Made by a program: the position numbers and the translations under genes
Shown here: positions 13,412-21,408 of the stretch, in pieces
Position numbering within the stretch: position 1 is the first letter of the stretch
Layout: every line of letters begins with the position of its first letter
From: Planktotalea arctica
GTDB lineage: Bacteria > Pseudomonadota > Alphaproteobacteria > Rhodobacterales > Rhodobacteraceae
Direction of reading: 5' to 3'
Assembly (NCBI RefSeq): GCF_002105285.1
Contig: NZ_MUHR01000011.1
Coordinates: 62,001-126,000, forward strand
Length of the DNA: 64,000 nucleotides
Notes under the pieces: generated by a model
What the model saw: only the letters and a program-made list of their open reading frames with translations
Told to the model about the DNA's origin: nothing
Databases searched by the model: none

Positions 13412-13853
13412 ATGCGCCAATGATTTGCTCGATCGCTTCGCATGTTGCCTCGATCGAGAGCAAAATAGAAGCGTGACGGTTCTTGTAGGCAGAGGCGGGC
13501 AGGAAAACCTCGAAGCCGTCAAAGGGCGGATCGGGAACGATGCCGCTGCCCTTCAAGAGCGCGCGCAACTGATCACGCGCGCTTAACGCTTGCGCCTGCG
13601 TGCAGCCAATGATCGCGCCGCCTACAACGGAGGCGGCGGCCTGGCCCAAGGCGCAAGCTTTGACGTCCTGCCCGAAAGCGCTGACCTTGCCGCCCTGCAT
13701 TGCGAGATCAACCGTCACAGCCGAACCGCAAAGGGGCGAGCGTTTCTTGACGCTGGCCTGCGCATTTTGCAAACGCTCCGCATGGGGAATGTCCGCCGCC
13801 AGAGCCAGAATGCGGCCAGAATAGAGTTTGATCAGGTCGGTTTCACCAGTCAT
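13410..13853 (-). CDS. NifU-like iron-sulfur scaffold family protein
   Basis: This 147-residue protein resembles the IscU/SUF-type NifU N-terminal fold. It has LIKLYSGRILALAADIPHA, then a CGS motif in SPLCGSAVTVDLAM, the KACALGQAAASVVGGAIIGC segment, and a C-terminal helical region. The cysteines in CGS, KACALG and possibly IIGC match the family's cluster ligands, though the C-terminal Cys context differs from classical IscU (SILLSIEATCEAIEQ). ATG 13853 starts the conserved part; the frame is open upstream over hisI, which is antisense. It may assist Fe-S assembly. Its stop lies within the terminator of the opposite strand. Confidence 0.72.
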   Translation of the reverse strand: MTGETDLIKLYSGRILALAADIPHAERLQNAQASVKKRSPLCGSAVTVDLAMQGGKVSAFGQDVKACALGQAAASVVGGAIIGCTQAQALSARDQLRALLKGSGIVPDPPFDGFEVFLPASAYKNRHASILLSIEATCEAIEQIIGA

Positions 13854-13928
13854 AAATTTGCGTGCTTTCGCCTTGGTTGATGCTTTGGTAGTTAGGCGGC
13901 ACGCCGCACTTGTCAAAGGAGTAGCATG

Positions 13929-14285
13929 ATGGCTTTTGATCCCGCAACGCTGACATTTAACGAGGCCGGTCTCATTCCCGTGATTGCGCAGGCCGAAGGG
14001 TCTGGTGAGGTGCTGATGATGGCCTGGATGAACGCACAGGCCGTCGCGCGCACGATTGAGAGCCGCAAAGTGACTTATTGGTCGCGCTCGCGCAGCGTAT
14101 TCTGGGTGAAGGGCGAAACATCGGGTCACGTTCAGGAGTTGGTTGATCTGCGCATGGATTGCGACAAGGATTGCTTGTTGGCCATCGTGCGCCAGAGCGG
14201 ACCTGCCTGTCATACCAATCGACGAAGTTGTTTTTATACATCTATTTCTGAAGGTTCCGAGGTGGAATTGATGTCGCCAGAATAG
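13929..14285 (+). CDS. hisI: phosphoribosyl-AMP cyclohydrolase
   Basis: HisI opens the adenine ring of PR-AMP in histidine synthesis. The 118-residue stand-alone enzyme has MMAWMNAQAV, YWSRSRSVFWVKGETSGH and the metal-binding cysteines in DCDKDCLLAIV and GPACHTNRRSCFY. ATG 13929 is preferred to ATG 13926 because AAGGAG (13916-13921) is then 7 bases away and the protein begins MAFDPATL, as relatives do. It diverges from the NifU-like gene with a short shared promoter region and is followed at once by a 3' repeat module. Confidence 0.94.
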   Translation: MAFDPATLTFNEAGLIPVIAQAEGSGEVLMMAWMNAQAVARTIESRKVTYWSRSRSVFWVKGETSGHVQELVDLRMDCDKDCLLAIVRQSGPACHTNRRSCFYTSISEGSEVELMSPE

Positions 14286-14298
14286 GGGCGCTGCCCCC

Positions 14299-14346
14299 GG
14301 CTTGGCACAGCCAAGCCTCCCCCGAGGTATTTCTGGACCAGAAAAG
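14299..14346 (+). repeat. 3' module copy B: hairpin plus tail
   Basis: GGCTTGG-CACAG-CCAAGCC (14299-14317) is followed by CTCCCCCGAGGTATTT and then a CTGGACCAGAAAAG tail. It begins 14 bases after the hisI stop and has the same orientation. The tail is nearly the same as in copy E at 59.5 kb (GAGGTATTTTGGGACCAGA). Confidence 0.6.
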
Positions 14347-14355
14347 CATAGGGTG

Positions 14356-15195
14356 TCAGAGCCCTATCATCTGGCGAATATCCAGCGGTGTGCGCCCCTC
14401 GATGCGGTAGGCTGCGATTGCGCGGGCATCATCGCGTTTGGCGAGGCGTTTGCCGTTTTCGTCGCGGATCAGCGGGTGGTGTCGGTACTTTGGGGTTGGA
14501 TAGCCGAGCAGGCGTTGCAGCAGAATATGGATGAACGTGGCCTCACGCAAATCTTCGCCGCGGATCACATGAGTGATGCCTTGATCTGCATCATCGCACA
14601 CAATCGATAGATGATACGAGGCTGCCATATCCTTGCGCGAAAGTACGACATCGCCGATTTGGGCGATCATTTCCAACGCTGTTTTTGTATAGTTTTGATT
14701 GGATTCTGAAAATGAAATATGTTTTATATCAAATAATTGAAGGGACTTTTTCATATTCAGCCTGAGTGCAGCATGTTTGGGCATCACTCCCTCGGGATCG
14801 CAGCGACAGGACCCAGGATAGATCACGCCATCCGGCCCGATCAGCGGCGCACCTTCTTGCGGGGCATTGGCGGCGGCTTTGATATCGGCGCGTGTGCAGG
14901 TGCAGGAATAGAGCAGGCCTTTTGCCCAAAGACGTTCCAAAGCAAGGATATAGTGCGCGCTGCGTGCATGTTGCGACCAGATCGGACCATCCCAAGTGAC
15001 GCCAAGCCAGCGCAGGTCGTCTTGGATTTGCAAAGCCCACTCCGCGCGGGCGCGGCTTTGATCGATATCATCCATGCGCAGGTAAAACTGGCCAGCGCTC
15101 GCGCGTGCGGCGCTGTGTGCAAGCAAGGCAGAATATGCATGGCCAAGGTGCAGTGGCCCGGTAGGACTAGGCGCAAAGCGCATTTTAAATTTCAC
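14356..15195 (-). CDS. gluQ: glutamyl-Q tRNA(Asp) synthetase
   Basis: This paralogue of glutamyl-tRNA synthetase lacks the anticodon-binding domain and charges queuosine-34 of tRNA-Asp with glutamate. The 279-residue length fits. It shows the HIGH-type motif HLGH in FAPSPTGPLHLGHAYSAL, zinc-type cysteines (CTCTRADI and CRCD), GEDLREAT, and a KMSKS-like KRLAKRDDARAI. The start overlaps the stop of the upstream methyltransferase gene (TGA/ATG, 4 bases), so both are co-translated. Confidence 0.92.
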   Translation of the reverse strand: MKFKMRFAPSPTGPLHLGHAYSALLAHSAARASAGQFYLRMDDIDQSRARAEWALQIQDDLRWLGVTWDGPIWSQHARSAHYILALERLWAKGLLYSCTCTRADIKAAANAPQEGAPLIGPDGVIYPGSCRCDPEGVMPKHAALRLNMKKSLQLFDIKHISFSESNQNYTKTALEMIAQIGDVVLSRKDMAASYHLSIVCDDADQGITHVIRGEDLREATFIHILLQRLLGYPTPKYRHHPLIRDENGKRLAKRDDARAIAAYRIEGRTPLDIRQMIGL

Positions 15196-15806
15196 GTTTT
15201 TTCAAGCACATATACTTTGGACTTCATGTTGATACCCGGCAAATGATCACCGTAATTTTCGCTTAGCAATATCGCAGATTTACAGGAAACGCTTGCGTAA
15301 AGCCGCTGTTCGAATGCTGGGATTTTCAGCGTGCTGTCATTGAAGGATAGAACGAATTTACCACCCGTTCCAAGCGCACCGAGCAGCATATCGAAGACAT
15401 CGATCGGGGCCGCGCCAGCACCGATGACGCCAATTGCGCTGATTGCGGCGTAATCACCGCGTCGCACGGGAAATGGAACATCGGGATCTGACAGACTCAG
15501 GTTGCGATAGAGTTGTTTTTCGCCCGCGCGATCAAGCATGCCTTGCGTCAGGTCGATGCCGTCGATCGTGCTAAATCCAGCCATCGACAGGGCAAGACCA
15601 GACAGGCCCGTACCGCAGCCGAAATCAAGGATTGGCGCATCAAAATCAAGCGTAACCGCTTGCAAGGCCTCGGCGCAGCGGCGCGGCGTTGCATAGCCGT
15701 TCTGGCTTACCTCGGCCTCGTAGCTCGCAGCCCAGCGGGAATAAAGATCACGCGTCGCAGCGATGCCAGCAGTGTTGTAGGCTTTGTCCAAGAATGTATC
15801 GCTCAT
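15192..15806 (-). CDS. class I SAM-dependent methyltransferase
   Basis: This 204-residue protein has the Rossmann-type motif I ILDFGCGTGLSGLAL and acidic motif II DGIDLTQGMLDRA. A YSRWAASYEAEV segment in the N-terminus is typical of small-molecule methyltransferases. ATG 15806 begins MSDTFLDKAYN; an in-frame TTG six bases upstream is possible. Overlap with gluQ suggests an operon, but the substrate is unknown and the link to tRNA modification would be speculation. Confidence 0.85.
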   Translation of the reverse strand: MSDTFLDKAYNTAGIAATRDLYSRWAASYEAEVSQNGYATPRRCAEALQAVTLDFDAPILDFGCGTGLSGLALSMAGFSTIDGIDLTQGMLDRAGEKQLYRNLSLSDPDVPFPVRRGDYAAISAIGVIGAGAAPIDVFDMLLGALGTGGKFVLSFNDSTLKIPAFEQRLYASVSCKSAILLSENYGDHLPGINMKSKVYVLEKT

Positions 15807-15838
15807 GATCAAAAGCTAACGGCGCAGCCTACGCCTGT

Positions 15839-17182
15839 CTAGCTTTGCGCACCAAGCCAGTCGTCCCAAGCCGCTTTGGCGCGGTCTGTGTAGGCTTTGT
15901 AGCGATCCGTGCGACCGCGGCGACCACCCTTTAGGCCATCAACAGGGCGGAACAGGCCAAAATTGACGTTCATCGGCTGGAACGTTTTTGCATCTGCACC
16001 GCCTGTGATGTGATGCACCAGCGCGCCTGTGGCAGTATCCTGCGGCAGATCGGGCAGGATCTCACCCTTGATTTCAGCAGCGGCCAAACGACCCGCGAGC
16101 AGGCCCATGGCTGCGCTTTCTACATAGCCCTCAACACCAGTGATCTGCCCTGCAAAACGAATATGAGGGCGCGATTTTAGGCGCATTTGACCATCGAGCA
16201 AAGTAGGTGAGTTGAGAAACGTGTTGCGATGGATGCCGCCAAGACGCGCAAAACTTGCATTCTCAAGTCCGGGTATTGTTTTGAATACAGCAGCTTGTGC
16301 ACCATACTTCATCTTGGTCTGAAAGCCCACGATGTTATAAAGCGTGCCCAGGGCATTGTCGCGGCGCAGTTGCACGACGGCATGGGCTTTGACGTCTGGC
16401 TGATGCGGATTGGTGAGGCCCACTGGCTTCATCGGCCCATGGCGCAGGGTTTCGCGGCCGCGTTCGGCCATAACTTCGATCGGCAGGCACGCATCGAAAT
16501 ATTTTGCCGTTTCACCTTCGTGGAACTCGGCCTTTTCGGCCTCGAGCAACGCATCGATGAAGGCCTCGTACTGCGCTTTATCCATGGGGCAGTTAAGGTA
16601 GGCGGTGCGTTCTTCCTCGGTTTCGCCTTTGTCGTAGCGCGACTGCATCCAGGCTTTGCTCATATCGATGCTATCGAAATAGAGGATCGGCGCGATGGCG
16701 TCGAAAAAGGCGAGCGCGTCCTGACCTGTCTCTTGCGCTATCGCTTCTCCGAGCGCGGACGAGGTCAGAGGACCGGTCGCTATGATCCAGTGGCCACTTG
16801 AAGGAAGCGCCGTAATCTCTTTATAATCAACGGTTATCAAGGGATGTGCTTTGATCTTGGTGGTAACGCCCGCGGCAAAGGCTTCGCGGTCCACAGCCAA
16901 GGCACCGCCAGCAGGAAGGCGATGCGCTTCTGCCATGTCCATGATCAAACCGCCCGCTTGACGCATTTCCCAATGGAGCAGGCCAACGGCGTTCTGCTCG
17001 GAATCGTCAGAGCGGAAGGAATTGGAGCAGACCATTTCCGCAAGGTCGCCCGACTTATGCGCGAAAGTTTCCACCTTCGGGCGCATCTCGTGAATGACGA
17101 CGTTGACGCCAAGGTTTGCAGCCTGCCAGGCCGCTTCCGAACCGGCGAGCCCGCCGCCGATGATATGTAGAGTTTTATCCAT
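15839..17182 (-). CDS. trmFO: tRNA (uracil-5-)-methyltransferase, folate/FAD-dependent
   Basis: TrmFO makes ribothymidine at U54 of tRNA using methylenetetrahydrofolate and FAD. The 447-residue protein starts [19 protein letters not shown], a dinucleotide-binding fold. Family signatures are [25 protein letters not shown], seen here as SNSFRSD and GLLHWEMR, plus PMNVNFGLF near the C-terminus. ATG 17182 is preferred; ATG 17191 is three codons upstream and equally in frame. Confidence 0.94.
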   Translation of the reverse strand: MDKTLHIIGGGLAGSEAAWQAANLGVNVVIHEMRPKVETFAHKSGDLAEMVCSNSFRSDDSEQNAVGLLHWEMRQAGGLIMDMAEAHRLPAGGALAVDREAFAAGVTTKIKAHPLITVDYKEITALPSSGHWIIATGPLTSSALGEAIAQETGQDALAFFDAIAPILYFDSIDMSKAWMQSRYDKGETEEERTAYLNCPMDKAQYEAFIDALLEAEKAEFHEGETAKYFDACLPIEVMAERGRETLRHGPMKPVGLTNPHQPDVKAHAVVQLRRDNALGTLYNIVGFQTKMKYGAQAAVFKTIPGLENASFARLGGIHRNTFLNSPTLLDGQMRLKSRPHIRFAGQITGVEGYVESAAMGLLAGRLAAAEIKGEILPDLPQDTATGALVHHITGGADAKTFQPMNVNFGLFRPVDGLKGGRRGRTDRYKAYTDRAKAAWDDWLGAQS

Positions 17183-17221
17183 GGCGCGCATGTAGGTCAG
17201 TGCGCGCCAATTAGCAAACTT

Positions 17222-18544
17222 TTAACTCGGATCCGATACAGGATCGAGAGGAAGATCAGAGGGAACACGATCCGGCACGCCAAGACGGCCATTGCGGCTA
17301 ATCGGATCCTCAAGCGCAGAAAGGAACGCCATGAGTTGATCGATCTCAACCTCGCTGAGGTCAACAGGTTCGATTTCCGCAGCCATTGCGATGCGCAGAA
17401 CTTCGGCCAGGTTTTCCATCGGCTCCCAGTCTTTGTCCTGTGCGCCAAGGTCGTGCAGCGTAGCTTGGCGGCGATCGTAATTGCCGAGACCCTCAAAGGG
17501 ATCAAGGTGGTGTCGCACCATCGCTTCGAGGTCGCTATAGGCGCCATTGTGGCCGTAGGGCGCGCTTAGCGTAACATTGCGCAAAGATGGCGTGCGAAAG
17601 CGGTATTTGTCCGCGGCCAAGCCGGTGATCATACCGCGCCCGGCATCGGAATAAGCATCGTCTTTGCCGGGGCCGAATTGGGGCAGGCCAATGGCGTGAA
17701 AGCCGTGATCGGTCTGGAACTTGCCTGAATGGCAAGAGGCACAATTTGCCGGGCCGTAAAACAGCTCCATACCGGCAAGTTGATCAGGGGCAAGCGCATC
17801 GGCCTTGCCGCTTAGGAATTGATCGAACGGGCTGTCGGTGGCGCGAAATTCATAGGTGATGAACTGCGAGAGTGCATTGCCGATATCGGTGATGTGCAGG
17901 GGCGTATCCTTGCCGATGACCCAGTCGAAGGCCATGCGATATTCCTCGACCGCTTCGACCTTGTCGGTGATCTGCTGCCATGCGCCGTTGGGGCCGTGGA
18001 TTTCTTCGGCGTCGATGGCGTCGGCAATCGGGTTTTCACCGGGATGGCCCGCCATTTCATCATGGCTTAGGATGGGCAGAATGTTCTGCGCTGCGAGGGG
18101 CGTGGCAACGGGACGTTCAAGCGTGCGTCCTTCGGGCATGGCAATACCGTACATCGCATCGCGGCTCATTTGCACGCGTCCATCATGGAACATCACGGAA
18201 AATTCGCGCGCACCAAGGTTAAAGAGTGCGGGAGCGTTGCGCGGAATGCGCGCTTTGGGCGCGTTGCCGTTCACCACTTCGCGCATGCGGCCAAGGCCAA
18301 GCCCGCCTTCACCGATGGAAAGCGACATCGCGTCGCCCGTGCCAAGAGCTGGGTGATGGCAGGTGGCGCAGGCAATATTGTCGTTGCCGGACAGAACCGG
18401 ATCAAAGAACAACTGACGTCCGATGGCGACGATTTCGGCGTCCAGTGTTGGAAAATCAGATGGCAAGACTGGATTGGGCAGATCGGAAGCAGAGGCAATA
18501 CCAGCGACAGAAGTGAGGAGAACGCTTTTGAGCAGATTTCGCAT
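17222..18544 (-). CDS. di-heme cytochrome c peroxidase/MauG-family protein
   Basis: This is an exported protein of 440 residues. Starting at ATG 18544 gives a clean signal peptide (MRNLLKSVLLTSVAGIASAS), so the product is periplasmic. Two heme-binding CXXCH motifs are present, CATCH (59-63) and CASCH (268-272), as expected for the bacterial cytochrome c peroxidase superfamily. MFHDGRVQM and RTPSLRNVTLSAPYGHNG are family blocks. It could reduce hydrogen peroxide with electrons from c-type cytochromes or act as a MauG-like maturase; there is no partner substrate gene nearby to decide. Confidence 0.88.
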   Translation of the reverse strand: MRNLLKSVLLTSVAGIASASDLPNPVLPSDFPTLDAEIVAIGRQLFFDPVLSGNDNIACATCHHPALGTGDAMSLSIGEGGLGLGRMREVVNGNAPKARIPRNAPALFNLGAREFSVMFHDGRVQMSRDAMYGIAMPEGRTLERPVATPLAAQNILPILSHDEMAGHPGENPIADAIDAEEIHGPNGAWQQITDKVEAVEEYRMAFDWVIGKDTPLHITDIGNALSQFITYEFRATDSPFDQFLSGKADALAPDQLAGMELFYGPANCASCHSGKFQTDHGFHAIGLPQFGPGKDDAYSDAGRGMITGLAADKYRFRTPSLRNVTLSAPYGHNGAYSDLEAMVRHHLDPFEGLGNYDRRQATLHDLGAQDKDWEPMENLAEVLRIAMAAEIEPVDLSEVEIDQLMAFLSALEDPISRNGRLGVPDRVPSDLPLDPVSDPS

Positions 18545-18831
18545 GGGGCACACCTTTGAGATCATAAAAATATCCCGCGCTGCAATACTCACGCGGATGT
18601 GATCAGGGTGATTGATGGGGGCTGCTGCGGCAAACCTGCTTTGGGAAACAGTGTTATACGTGAATGGAAACGCTGCACGTGAAAGCTGCGTTAACCTTAA
18701 TATTTGCTAGGGTTAATCATGCTGGCAGATGTTTGGTGTTGCGTTAGTGCCGCGATCTACGCGACACAATCAAGGCGCGATTGTTTCTTTTTTTGAAACG
18801 GAGACGGTGGAATTGGTCAAACTGTTGCCGC

Positions 18832-19620
18832 CTAATCCTGCGTCCATTCAGGTGGACGTTTATCAAGAAAGGCGGCGATGCCTTCTTCGGTGTCGCGATA
18901 GAGCATGTTTTGCACCATGACCTCGCCGGTGAACGCGTAGGCTTCGTCAAGGGGCATATCCATCTGCTCGTAAAATGCGGATTTGCCGATTTTCACGGCC
19001 GCGCCAAGTTTGTCGGCGATGGTCTGGGCAAGGGCTCGGGTCTCGGCCTCCAGCGCATCGATGGGAACAACGCGGTTAATCAGACCGAGCGTTTCGGCGC
19101 GTTCAGCCTCGATAAAACTGCCGGTCGTGAGCATCTCGAAGGCCTGCTTGCGCGCGATATTACGGCTGAGCGCGACCATAGGCGTAGAGCAAAACAGCCC
19201 GATGTTGACGCCGTTCACGCCAAAACGGGTGCCCTGCGCGGCGACCGCTAGATCACAACTGGCGACCATCTGGCAACCTGCGGCGGTCGCGATACCATGT
19301 ACCTGTGCGATCACGGGTTGGGGCAGGGCGCGGATTGTCTGCATCATGTGCGCGCAACGATCGAAGAGGTCTTTGAAATAGGCTTTGCCGCCGTCGCTCG
19401 CTTGCCGACCCGCTGTCATTTGCTTGAGATCATGCCCTGCGCAAAAAGCCTTGCCCGCACCGGAAAGAATAACTGCACGCACTTTTTCTGTCTCGCGCAG
19501 CTCGTCCAGTTGCGCTTGCAGCGCGCTAAGCATCTCATCGGAGAGCGCATTCAACCGCTCGGGGGCGTTCATATGAAGATGCGCAATCGCACCAGTGCCG
19601 CGACGTTCCAGAATTGTCAT
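18832..19620 (-). CDS. enoyl-CoA hydratase/isomerase family protein
   Basis: This 262-residue crotonase-fold protein has an oxyanion-hole segment AFCAGHDLKQM and the central QVHGIATAAGCQMVASCDLAVA. It also has LGLINRVVP and a C-terminal EGIAAFLDKRPPEW. ATG 19620 is preceded by GGAGAG. It diverges from the thioesterase gene at 19.68 kb; both are acyl-CoA enzymes, suggesting fatty-acid or short-chain acyl metabolism. The exact substrate is unknown. Confidence 0.9.
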   Translation of the reverse strand: MTILERRGTGAIAHLHMNAPERLNALSDEMLSALQAQLDELRETEKVRAVILSGAGKAFCAGHDLKQMTAGRQASDGGKAYFKDLFDRCAHMMQTIRALPQPVIAQVHGIATAAGCQMVASCDLAVAAQGTRFGVNGVNIGLFCSTPMVALSRNIARKQAFEMLTTGSFIEAERAETLGLINRVVPIDALEAETRALAQTIADKLGAAVKIGKSAFYEQMDMPLDEAYAFTGEVMVQNMLYRDTEEGIAAFLDKRPPEWTQD

Positions 19621-19678
19621 CTTGCTCTCCGTATCTGCTTGGGCAAACCCTAGAGCCAGAGTTGACGGGAGGGAAGCT

Positions 19679-20098
19679 ATGGAACTGAAATTGGACGCAG
19701 CGGCATTGAGCGACATCATGCGCACCGAATTTTCGCAGGTGGCTGAAGATTTCGTGATCGAAGAGGTGATCCCGATGCAGGTCCGCGTGCGCCTTCCCGT
19801 AGCAGAGCGGCATTTGCGCCCCGGGGGTACAATCAGCGGTCCGGCTATGTTTACTTTGGCGGATGTATCAATTTACCTTGCTACAATGGCGATGATCGGT
19901 CCTGTGACATTGGCCGTTACCACGAATTGTAGCATTGATTTCATGCGCAAACCCGCCGCTGGCGTTGATTTGATCGCAACGGCGCGACTGTTGAAGCTGG
20001 GCAGATTGCTCGCGGTTGGCGATGTAATGATACATTCCGATGGCATGGACGCGCCTGTTGCGCGCGCCTCGTTGACCTATGCGATACCACCAAGATGA
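19679..20098 (+). CDS. PaaI-type hotdog thioesterase
   Basis: This 139-residue single hotdog-fold protein has HLRPGGTISGPAMFTLADVS, where the Asp in LADVS is the likely catalytic acid, and the second strand block VTTNCSIDFMRKPAAG. A strong GGGAGGG SD is placed before ATG 19679. It overlaps the next gene by 4 bases (ATGA). Members hydrolyse acyl- or aryl-CoA thioesters. Confidence 0.86.
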   Translation: MELKLDAAALSDIMRTEFSQVAEDFVIEEVIPMQVRVRLPVAERHLRPGGTISGPAMFTLADVSIYLATMAMIGPVTLAVTTNCSIDFMRKPAAGVDLIATARLLKLGRLLAVGDVMIHSDGMDAPVARASLTYAIPPR

Positions 20099-20994
20099 GC
20101 GCGGTTGAGGGCCAACTTTCCAGCCTTGGCCTTAAGGCAATCGGGCTGTTGATCCTCACAATCCTGTGTTTTGACGCCATGTCCATTCTGGTGCGTATTT
20201 TGTCGGCCAGCTACTCGGCGCAAGAGCTTTCAGCCTATCGCAACGTGCTTGGCATCTTTCCGTCACTGGTCTTGTTGATTTACACGGAGGAGTTGAAGTT
20301 TCGCGGTAGCAGCTTAAAGATCGAGCAATGGAAACTGGCGCTGTTTCGCGGACTTGTGGTCGCCGTCGCACAGATATTTTTCTACTCGGCGCTCGCGCAG
20401 CTTGAACTGGCCACCGTAGCGACGCTGGGGCAGACCAACGCCTTCTTCGTGGTGATCCTATCGGTGCTCTATTTGGGCGAAAAAGTAGGTGCCTGGCGCG
20501 TTGCTGCACTGGTGATCGGCTTTGCCGGAGTGGTCTGGATTTTGCGCCCGGGATCGGATGCCTTCACCCTCGCGGCCTTGCTGCCGATCGGGGCAGCGGC
20601 CTGCTATGCCTTCGCCATGGTAAGCGTTCGAAAGTTCGGCCCGCAAACCTCTAATGGTTTGCTGTATCTATATTCTTCCGCAGGATCTGCCGTCGGTGCT
20701 ATTTTCCTTGCAATGTTCACAACCGAGTTTTCCCCGATCCATAGCATTGCCGATGGTGCGCTTATTTTTCTAATGAGCACAATCGGTGGCATCGGGGTTT
20801 TGTTGATGATGATCGCCTTTCGCATTGCCAGCCCATCTGTGCTGGCACCCTTCTGGTACTTCGGCATTTTGACCGCTGGACTGTTTGGCTGGTTGATCTT
20901 TGACGAAGCACCGCTGGATACGCTGTTCCCGGGCGTTTTGCTAATTGTCGGGGCAGGGGCGTTGATCATTTGGCGCGAAAAGCGGCGCACATAA
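20095..20994 (+). CDS. EamA/DMT-family permease
   Basis: This 299-residue integral membrane protein has about ten hydrophobic helices and two EamA repeats. Landmarks are LSAYRNVLGIFPSLVLL in the first half, LGEKVGAWRVAALVIGFAGV at the repeat junction and SPSVLAPFWYFGILTAGLFG in the second. It is translationally coupled to the thioesterase gene. Family members export amino acids, nucleosides or other small metabolites, but the substrate cannot be read from sequence. Confidence 0.9.
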   Translation: MSAVEGQLSSLGLKAIGLLILTILCFDAMSILVRILSASYSAQELSAYRNVLGIFPSLVLLIYTEELKFRGSSLKIEQWKLALFRGLVVAVAQIFFYSALAQLELATVATLGQTNAFFVVILSVLYLGEKVGAWRVAALVIGFAGVVWILRPGSDAFTLAALLPIGAAACYAFAMVSVRKFGPQTSNGLLYLYSSAGSAVGAIFLAMFTTEFSPIHSIADGALIFLMSTIGGIGVLLMMIAFRIASPSVLAPFWYFGILTAGLFGWLIFDEAPLDTLFPGVLLIVGAGALIIWREKRRT

Positions 20995-21029
20995 AAAGCG
21001 GCGGCCCATGATAGTCATGAAGGCCGCCG
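20993..21029 (-). terminator. terminator of the DUF1127 gene
   Basis: CGGCGGCC and GGCCGCCG (20999-21029) form a stable stem with an inner ATGA/TCAT pairing. On the minus strand it is followed by a C and TTTTT. It lies between two convergent genes and may also slow rightward transcription. Confidence 0.7.
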
Positions 21030-21072
21030 AAGTAAGAGGTTCGTGAAACTTGGGAACAGTCCGAAGCGCAGT

Positions 21073-21306
21073 TTAGCTGCGCCAGAACCTCTTGTTCGCT
21101 TCGATATCCGCAGCATTCGGCGTCAGGCCGATATCACGCAGCAGACGGGGATCGAGGTGCTTGAGCGCGCCGCGTGTACGCGATTGACGTGCCCATTTGG
21201 AGCTTGTCACAGCAACGCTTACCGCCAGCGCCGCGAGCAGGGGCATCAGGCGTTGACGATCTGAAAAAGCAAGATCGGCTGAGATCAGAGCGTGAGTTTG
21301 TGACAT
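21073..21306 (-). CDS. DUF1127-family small protein
   Basis: This 77-residue protein has a hydrophobic N-terminal part (LMPLLAALAVSVAVTSS) and the DUF1127 C-terminus with LKHLDPRLLRDIGLTPNAADIEA. DUF1127 proteins are small arginine-rich proteins common in alphaproteobacteria; some bind RNA or affect phosphate and stress responses. It diverges from the MocR regulator gene, with paired palindromes between them, so it may be the regulator's target. Confidence 0.85.
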   Translation of the reverse strand: MSQTHALISADLAFSDRQRLMPLLAALAVSVAVTSSKWARQSRTRGALKHLDPRLLRDIGLTPNAADIEANKRFWRS

Positions 21307-21319
21307 GAATATTCCTAAA

Positions 21320-21408
21320 ATTGTATTGACACAATATTGCTGACTTCCTAACCAATGGGTACAAAGTGAATCATTCCACGTCCACAGAAAGATTGTAATG
21401 AATACAAT
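21320..21408. promoter_or_regulatory. paired palindromes in the DUF1127-mocR intergenic region
   Basis: ATTGT-ATTGAC-ACAAT (21320-21335) and ATTGTA-ATGAA-TACAAT (21392-21408) share the same half-sites. The second spans the mocR ATG (21398). Their centres are about 72 bases apart, close to seven helical turns. The plausible binder is the MocR protein itself, controlling its own gene and the divergent DUF1127 gene. A TTGACA at 21326 overlaps the first site. Confidence 0.5.

Noticed and set aside
18680-18720. TTAACCTTAAT and TTAATC words as a CtrA site
   Set aside because: The TTAA words are 12 bases apart, not 7. No neighbouring gene starts close enough downstream.
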